64,000 bases of DNA from NCBI GenBank assembly GCA_014529385.2, contig CM043959.1, forward strand, positions 55,058,253-55,122,252. Reading direction: 5' to 3'. Position 1 is the first letter of the stretch. Every line of letters starts with the position of its first letter. This document shows, piece by piece, positions 57,451-64,000 of the stretch. The DNA comes from Adiantum capillus-veneris (Eukaryota; Streptophyta; Polypodiopsida; Polypodiales; Pteridaceae). The notes beneath the pieces are model-generated. The model ran no database searches and was not told where the DNA came from. It was given only the letters and a program-made list of their open reading frames with translations. The position numbers and the translations under genes are program-made.

Positions 57451-58165
57451 TTAAAGGTAATGGATTCCGCCCTATGCATTCCAAATCCAACAAAAAAGGT
57501 GGCCCTCTAAAATTGGAGAAGTAACATATCATAAACCTTCATCATTAAAAGAGATAAGTATACAAAAGAATGGTATGTTGCCTATGGTTCTCCCTTTTAA
57601 TGCCCCCAATTGGCTTGGAAGATGCCTTATGTTTCTCTTGGGCTCCAGATGTCCTCAAAGTCACTGCCCCCCCACCCCCCCGGTCTCTAGTTCCATTCTC
57701 TTCCAGGCTCTTGATGTGAAGATCCCTCTCTTCTACTCCTCTTCTTTGTCAATGATTTGAGCATTTTCCTTTGAGTTTCCTTCTCCTCGAATCAGCTTTG
57801 AAGCCCTTGAATGCCCCTCCTTGGCCTAGTATCTTCATTGAGTGCCCTCTTTCCCTTGGCATGTAAGCCCTCCTTTACTGCCCTCGAATCCTTCTTCCCT
57901 CTCTTCTAATACACTTCCTTGAATGTCCTTCTCCTTGTGGATCCCTTCTTCCTTATGGGTCTCTTCTCCCTTTACTCCCCTTGAACCCTTATCTTCTTCT
58001 CCTTTGAACTCCTACTTTGTGAATTTCCTTGAGGATTCCCTCTTGGTGGATGTCTCTGAGGATTTCCCCCTATAGGCATTGCGCTAATCTATAGCATGTA
58101 ATGACAGGCAATGACGAAGCACATAGATTTGCAACAATACTACCTAAGAAAGATGAATACATCAT

Positions 58166-58214
<49 letters not shown>

Positions 58215-58740
58215 CGCTAAAGAGAACTTATAAGAAAACGCTAAAGGAAAAATGGAAGAGCAGAAAAACACCTATTTATATGGACACAAAAAGTCTTTTG
58301 ACTTTCCATCTTCATTCGTCTTTTGACTTTCCACCTTCATCTGTCTTTTCATTTTCTAAACTCATCCTTCACTTATGCACTTAATATGTTCTATTTTTTT
58401 TTTCTGAGATTGGGCAGACCTACTAGCCCCTTTCTATGCTTCTAAATTAGCATCATCCATTTTTTAACACTCATGAAAATCCAGCCTTCATGATGTGGTA
58501 GCCCACATTGAAGATGCACCAAAAACCCTACTTTTGGTACCGAATCAGAGTGACTTGGAGTTATGATGCTTTCTCCCTTCATCCTCGTCACCAAATCAGA
58601 GTGACTTGGAGTTATGATGCTTTCTCCCTTCATCCTCGTCACCAACCGGTCAATGACAATTGACTTATGCACTCTCACAAATTGTCAGTACGATAGTGTG
58701 GAAACAATTTCTATATGTTGTGAGGCACTCTTCTATCGGT
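57451..58740. other. Non-coding, pyrimidine-rich sequence
   Basis: 57600-58080 is rich in CTTGAATGCCC/CCTTCTTCC phrases, probably low-complexity. (GA)n at about 58169-58208. A 51-bp direct duplication starts at 58543 and 58594 (AATCAGAGTGACTTGGAG). No gene supported. Confidence 0.6.
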
Positions 58741-59263
58741 AAGACATGTATCTTTTTCTCAAGGGATTGTAAAAAGGTTTGTAGACTTGAGAGGACATGG
58801 TGATACCTTATAGGTGTTTCCTAACAAGATGATTACTATTGCTACTACCACAAAACAAGAATACCATCTTTGTTGGATAGTCGCTTTCACCTTTAAGCGG
58901 GAATAACCTCATGGCTTGAGTATTCATTAATGACCAATGTGCACCACAAATACCTTTAGGGAAATGTGAAGAGCTGAAGTGAATCACATCATCACAAGTT
59001 TTCTAGAGACTGGGAGGCATTAACTGCTTGAATAACCTCTCGGGGGGTTCACCATGAGAAACTTATCGTACCACGTAAGTGAAAGAGAAGGGCATTCTTT
59101 GGGAAGCTAAATAAGCATATAAGTTAGGGTTAGAGCCCTTATAATTTCTCCTTTATTACTAAAACATAAGGGAGGGGTTTGTGATATATACTTCAAGGGG
59201 GCAATGAGGGGTGTTTGGGGGTAGTGGAAGAGATTGATAACATACATATAGACATCCAAATCA
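58741..59263. other. Unassigned flank of copia LTR
   Basis: No ORF or repeat supported. Ends with AATCA directly before the copia LTR. Confidence 0.3.
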
Positions 59264-59494
59264 TGTTACCATATACGTGTGGTAGTGATGTGTGTGAACA
59301 CAATTAGGACTGTCAGGGGATTTTTTCCCACTCACTAGGAGGTTTTTCCTCCCGTGCATTGTATATACGTCCATCACTTTAGGGCTATATTATCTTTCCA
59401 TTTCACACTAAGTAATACACTCTCTATTGTGTTCCTTGAGCTTTCTTCGTCTTCTCCAAGCTATGTGTGTTTTCCTGCAACCCTAATTCCAACA
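59264..59494 (+). repeat. Copia-1-family 5' LTR
   Basis: 231 bp, TGTTACCATATACG...CCTAATTCCAACA, followed by a primer site, hence a 5' LTR. Homologous to 3522-3718 in the opposite orientation. Its left flank AATCA is the reverse complement of the flank TGATT at 3517-3521. Confidence 0.85.
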
Positions 59495-59496
59495 AT

Positions 59497-59507
59497 TGGT
59501 ATCAGAG
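59497..59507 (+). other. Copia primer binding site (tRNA-iMet type)
   Basis: TGGTATCAGAG two bases after the LTR end. The leader continues to 59741 without a recognisable gag start and is cut by the Gy-D LTR. Confidence 0.88.
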
Positions 59508-59741
59508 GATGTTGCATCTTCTCCAACTTAATCGCTAGTAGATCTAGAGCACACCCGCTCACTTTCTTTGATTTTTGTGAGCTTTGGAGAGTGTCAATAC
59601 GTTGAAAAATACTTTGGATAAGATCATAGAGCTTGAACTGCTCAGATTTTTAATTTGGGATTATTTCGGCCTCCGTTTCCACTATAGGCAGTGTTGCACA
59701 GGCTATTTCATCATTCTGTGTAGAAATTTTGTCAGTGTTGT

Positions 59742-59977
59742 TGTGCACATCTGTAGCACGTGTCAAAGCAAGGGACTTGTCGTACACTATGTGCAAGCCA
59801 CAAATGGTTGCAAGCACACAACTAGATTAATTTAGCAGGCTCAAGAGATCAAGGGTGTGTCACTCGCCGCCCTACGCTCGCCTTCGTGGAGGATTCCTTG
59901 CCACGAAGAAGAGGGAGCTACCATCATGCCGCGCTCAATCGCCTCTCCGCCACCATGCCGTTGTAATGCTTGATCAC

Positions 59978-60051
<74 letters not shown>

Positions 60052-60321
60052 GGATACACACACACACAAGGAGATGAAGAAGAAGATGGAGATCGAGCAA
60101 GAGCACTCTTTAATTGAACAAATGAGAGAATGAGTGATTTTTAGGTTTAGGTGACTTTTATATGAGCTCGCCCATTCACACTTGGGCACCCATGCTTAGC
60201 CAACTAACCCTTGAATGTTCCAGTTAGAGTGCACCTCTCATCGGTGATCACTCTTACCCTTTTTCTATTGGACCGACAAGCCCGGCCCATGACTGTTAGA
60301 AGTGGACGCCGATGGTTAACA
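59742..60321 (-). repeat. Gy-D 3' LTR
   Basis: 580 bp, TGTTAACCATCGG...GATGTGCACA on the minus strand. (CT)n of about 70 bases at 59979-60049 and a short CA tract. TATA box at 60156-60162. Preceded on the minus strand by AAGGAAGGGGGCCA (polypurine tract, 60322-60335). Confidence 0.9.
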
Positions 60322-60335
60322 TGGCCCCCTTCCTG

Positions 60336-61442
60336 ATGTAGATTTCGCCCTCGAAATATAACATTGCAGCATCATGATTCATGATAGGAGTACTTGTAGC
60401 AAAAGAAAAACAACATTGTGAAACCTCAAAGACAGCATGTGCATGCGTGCAATAAGTGAGGTGCATACCTGATATTCTAGGAAATGCAAAAAAAAATTTA
60501 TGAATTGTAGCATTGCCAACTAGAACAAGCGTAGTACCTGAATGAAATGCAATTGAGTTAAGGTCTACTATTAAGTTGACTCTAAGAGAAGTATACAAGA
60601 GCTAGGGCTAAAGTAAGTACTAGATTGACCAACGTTAATTAAAAAATGTCGACTAAAGAGTAGTTAACCCTAGGAATTCTCGTCGGGGTCTAAAGACTAG
60701 TGATCTTGTCACTTATACCACTTAAGTGTGATCAACATAAAATACAAGGAAGTTTGTGCTATTTGCTTTCTCTTTTCTCTTTTTTTTTGTTGTCATAGTT
60801 GCTACAAGTAGCTGTGGGACTAGAGATCTGAAAAACCGATAGCTGGGAGATTCGAGGTCTCAAATACCAGCTTAACACATGGACTTCCACAACACAAGTC
60901 ACACTTAGGTGGAATAAGCTAGAGAGAACTATATCCTCATAGCCTAAAACATTAATAAAGTTACTACAATTAATAGACTATTTAGGAATTAAAGTCAGCA
61001 ATTAAGTGACCTAGTTTAACCTAAGGTCTTGATACCTACTTAAAGCCAACTAATAGACCAAACTCAAAGAGAAGAACAAGGTACTAGAAGTTTGAAAAAA
61101 TTATAGCATCTAAATTGGCAATGTCACAACTTCATAAATTTTATGCATTGTTAGAAACTCAAATGAAAAGATGCAAACATGTAACTGTGTAAAGCATAGA
61201 TAAAAAGAAGTAGTACACCTCATATAATGGAGAACATCCGTTGTAACATGTAAACATCCATTGTTGTTGTCCTTTGAAGGCATCCTTATGTAGTCACAAA
61301 CTGTACAATAGTCACCACCAAACATCCACCTTCCAGAGGGACATCAGCGGGAAAAAAGAACTTTGCCAATCACTAAACTCTAAAACAGAAACACTCCTAT
61401 CGTACTAATCCTCCCTACCCTCCATCATTCAAGTGATGAGGA
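60336..61442 (-). other. Gy-D 3' non-coding region
   Basis: No supported ORF. It occupies the same place as 24236-25594 in Gy-B. Confidence 0.55.
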
Positions 61443-61838
61443 TTAAAGTAAGTGGAGGTTGGAGAGCTCGGTCGGTAGCTCTAAGGATAAACCGCCATCC
61501 TCATCATCAAGGAATGTGTAATCCTCTTCGGTAAGGCCATGTGTCTCGTCTGTCCAATCACCATTATCGTCCTTGTCCTCTTTTGTATAGAATAGTATTA
61601 GGAATGTCATGATGCGTGCATACTCAGCCTGGGCAAAAGGGTAAACTTGGGCAATTGGGTGATTTTTCTCGATAGAATAGGGATCCGTCGTAGTCAAGAG
61701 GCAAACCAACCACTCTAACTCCTCAACATTTCTCTCACAAGCGAGTGTTTCAACCGAATCTCATTTAGAGAAAATATGAGGATAACATAAATGCATTACT
61801 TGGGATAGGTAAAAAGAATATTCGTAAGAATCAACCAT
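61443..61838 (-). pseudogene. Conserved acidic 3' ORF (Gy-D copy)
   Basis: 131 codons from ATG at 61838 with one TGA near 61759. It shares ETLACERNVEELEWLVCLLT, the DPY...PIAQVYPFAQ block and the acidic tail TEEDYTFLDDEDGGLSLELP with the Gy-B ORF at 25595. N-terminal residues are divergent while the core is conserved. Function unknown. No membrane segment or signal peptide. Confidence 0.65.
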
Positions 61839-62143
61839 ACCTATGAACACAAATAGAGGATGGTTAGGTGTTTGATGACATAGGTTTATGTTTTACTGTA
61901 CCTGATATGACATGTGTAGGTCTAGGTCAATGATTTTGACTAGTATTGTGCACACTCGTTTGCTAATTGCTCTTGCTCTTTACTTTTTTTTTAAAAGCTA
62001 GGGTGGTTAATTAATATATATCTATATATATACAATCCCTAAAATCGGAAAGCTCAAGGGTCAAGGAAAGAAGGATAAGAGGAAAATAATTTAATAGGCT
62101 GACGTGAACGAAGACTCCCCCCTTCCTTGGGTAGATCATACTT

Positions 62144-62968
62144 TTAAAAGGATGTCATCACCTTTTGGAACCAATTATTCCAATTGGTAATAGGTGAGGA
62201 TTTTAGCCAATAGTTCTCTATTACCTTGGGTGCCTCATCGAGTTGTAAGGGTGGTAAGGTACTCTTCCATGAATGAACTTGAAGTAGTACATCAGGTAAT
62301 AATTGAACAATGGGAGGTGTCAAATCTTTTGTAGCTTCATGGAGGCTGCCTATGGTAGGTGGAGGTTGTGTAGAAGCTTTTACCTCTATGGATACATTAC
62401 ATGAGGATCTAGAAGCTTCATGGAACTCCCCCTTTCCTGAGCTAAGCCGAATAGTTTGGTTTTGCCTTGGAACCCATACTAGCTTTGGAATAGGTGTGTA
62501 GCATTCTGTGATCTTTCCCTCCCCATGGTCTTCCATCGACTTTGGAATCACAAGGTTTGACTTACATGGTTTTGTAGTGGATAGGGAAGGACACGATTTA
62601 CATTTGAGTACCCAAATTCGATCATTTCCATCATAGTAGCCTTGGGCTTCTAATAGTTGTTTGGGAATCCAACATGATTTGGTTTTCACCTTCTGAACCT
62701 GAGTGGACGCCTTCCTTTGAGGTTTCCTTTGTGAGTTAACTTGAACCATAAGGGGGTCCAATAACGATACCTTGGGGACGCATTGATATGTACCCTTGGT
62801 CAGATCACGTGGAGCCTTTGATGTAGCATTGTCAGTTGTAGCCATGGAAGTTGAAGCTTTAGAGGGTTGTGCTACTGGCAAGGATGTTGTGACTTTTTGG
62901 ATTGACAATATTTTGTTGTTTTTTGTGTTATGAAGAGGTGAGATTTCAAGTGTTATTCCTTGAGCCAT
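62144..62968 (-). pseudogene. Gy-D post-integrase extension, C-terminal part
   Basis: 274 uninterrupted residues from the inversion junction: TTSLPVAQPSKASTSMAT, KGTYQCVPKVSLLDPLMVQ, PKQLLEAQGYYDGNDRIWVL, CYTPIPKLVWVPRQNQ, EFHEASRSS, then VIENYWLKSSPITNWNNWFQ. It is homologous to Gy-B 26588-27240. The protease-like domain itself is missing at the junction. That 274 codons remain open suggests the extension was protein-coding until recently. Confidence 0.75.
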
Positions 62969-63690
62969 AGGGCCAAGCTAAGAGTACCAACAAAACTCTC
63001 ATCTCCATTTTGACAAAGATAGTTAAGGCTCATTGTACAGATTGGGATTTAAAGCTTACATCAGCTCTATGGACTTATCGTACTTCTTACAAAGTGGCTA
63101 TTAATTCTACACCATTCAAAATGGTATATGGCCAAGAAGCAATTATGCCATGGGAGTTTGTAATTCCTAGTCTGCGCGTAGCTTCACAAGAAGGTTGGGA
63201 TGGTAACCCTTTAGTTGAGCGCTTATACATCCTTGAGAGGTTAGATGAAGAAAGACAATTGGCTGTTCTAAATGCATATGTGGAGAAAAATAAAAGGAAG
63301 AAATGGTTTGACAGTCATTTAAAGAACAAAGATATCAATGTTGGTGATAAAGTCCTTATGTATGGAGTGCATAACGAAAAGAAAAAGTTGAAATATTCAG
63401 GAAAAGGACCATATCAAATGTGTGAAATTACCCCGCAAGGTACCAATCGTGTAGAGACTCTAGATGGAGTTGAAACCATTAAATTCCTCAACGGAAGTAA
63501 ATTCAAAAGGTACTATGATCCTCTAAGCCAGGAACAGTTACAAGCCATCCATCAAAAGAAACTAGCCAAAGAACAGGTAGAGCTTAAAAAGATCCAAGCA
63601 AGAGTTGAGGCTCGAGAAAGACAACAACGTCTTAGACACCAACGAGAGGCTAATTTGAGAATCACGGAAGCATTTTTTGAAGACACTGAT
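62969..63690 (+). pseudogene. Inverted block of Gy-D: integrase C-terminus and linker
   Basis: Plus-strand frame from GQAKSTNKTLIS through DWDLKLTSALWTYRTSYKV, MVYGQEAIMPWEFVIPSLRV, INVGDKVLMYGVHNEKKKLK, SKFKRYYDPLSQEQLQAIHQ to the linker RVEARERQQRLRHQREANLR and ITEAFFEDTDE. Read-through of the integrase into the linker is uninterrupted here, which shows that the extension is fused to integrase. The catalytic Glu is Lys (AAG at 62980-62982). Both neighbours are minus strand. Confidence 0.88.
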
Positions 63691-64000
63691 GAAGTCTGAT
63701 GTGAGTTCTTTTACCACTTCATTTATAAAATGGGTTCCATTGTCATTCACAAGTTCAAAGGGGCATCTAAAATGTGTGATAATGTTCTCAAAGAGAAACT
63801 TATCTGTTGTTTGCATCAGCTTTTTGTGTTGCTTTTGCTTCAACCCATTTTGTCACATAGTCAATGGCAACGATAATATATTGTGACTGAGTGTTATGCG
63901 CAGCCATACTAATCGGACTTACAAAGTTTAAGCCCCACTTTTCAAATGGCTGGGCTACCTTGATGAGATGTAGAGGCATCTTATCCTTCCTTTGTGGCTT
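63691..64000 (-). pseudogene. Gy-D integrase core, partial
   Basis: Minus strand: FLFENIITHFRCPFELVNDN, GTHFINEVVKELTSDF up to the inversion junction. It continues past the window edge with YVTKW and KWGL-type residues in a shifted frame. Contains the second catalytic Asp region (VNDNGTHF). Confidence 0.85.

Larger units (their letters stand above)
59742..64000 (-). mobile_element. Gy-D, third member of the Gy-A/B family, 3' part
   Basis: Minus strand, running off the right edge. 3' LTR 59742-60321, polypurine tract, acidic ORF 61443-61838, extension C-terminus 62144-62968, an inverted 0.72-kb block 62969-63690, then integrase core from 63691 to the window end. Left flank GTTGT; the other flank is outside the window. 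LTR sub-family as in Gy-A. Confidence 0.9.

Noticed and set aside
57575-58080. Pro/Leu-rich ORF and CCTTGAA phrases as a coding exon
   Set aside because: Short, compositionally biased, no conserved motif.

Overview
This is a repeat-dominated window from a large plant nuclear genome. It contains no bacterial-type gene organisation, no rRNA or tRNA gene that I could recognise, and no intact host gene. The whole window is layered LTR retrotransposons (Ty3/gypsy and Ty1/copia), solo LTRs, microsatellites and one decayed PPR-type host pseudogene. The PPR remnant (motifs of the type FPNAITYACL, QIHDEIA, LVDMYVKC) is PLS-like. Large families of such proteins occur in ferns and other land plants, so a fern or similar TE-rich plant is plausible, but the species cannot be named from this sequence.

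Layout. 1-3387: 3' end of a chromodomain-type gypsy element (integrase, chromodomain remnant, 1.68 kb 3' LTR), plus strand. 3522-13016: an old minus-strand copia element (Copia-1), split by a younger 5.2 kb copia (Copia-2, 4547-9748) with 322-bp LTRs differing at 3 positions, PBS, PPT and a TTTTT target duplication. 13017-23556 plus 37850 to about 38155: plus-strand gypsy element Gy-A, inserted in the Copia-1 gag and truncated at its 3' end. 23557-37849: minus-strand gypsy element Gy-B (14.3 kb, LTRs 621 and 664 bp, GTGCT target duplication), inserted in Gy-A. 38156-44179: a mosaic of decayed ORFs, copia fragments, two inverted LTR ends, microsatellites and a 70-bp minisatellite. 44180-57450: a PPR pseudogene interrupted by gypsy element Gy-C (45671-54973) and by a solo LTR of the chromodomain family (55010-56624) with a perfect TGTAT target duplication. 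57451-59263: non-coding, low-complexity rich. 59264-59741: 5' LTR, PBS and leader of a Copia-1 family element. 59742-64000: 3' part of a third member of the Gy-A/B family (Gy-D), minus strand, with an internal inverted segment.

How the genes work together. Each element encodes gag (particle), protease, reverse transcriptase/RNase H and integrase for copy-and-paste transposition. The most unusual observation is in the Gy-A/B/D family. Downstream of integrase and in the same reading frame, pol continues into a long extension that begins with a second retropepsin-like domain carrying a canonical DTGA motif. The protease in the normal place before RT carries DGG instead. The extension runs to about 460 codons in Gy-B and is followed by a separate conserved acidic ORF of about 130-140 residues. 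Three copies support parts of this layout. All copies in the window are broken by stops, frameshifts, deletions or insertions.
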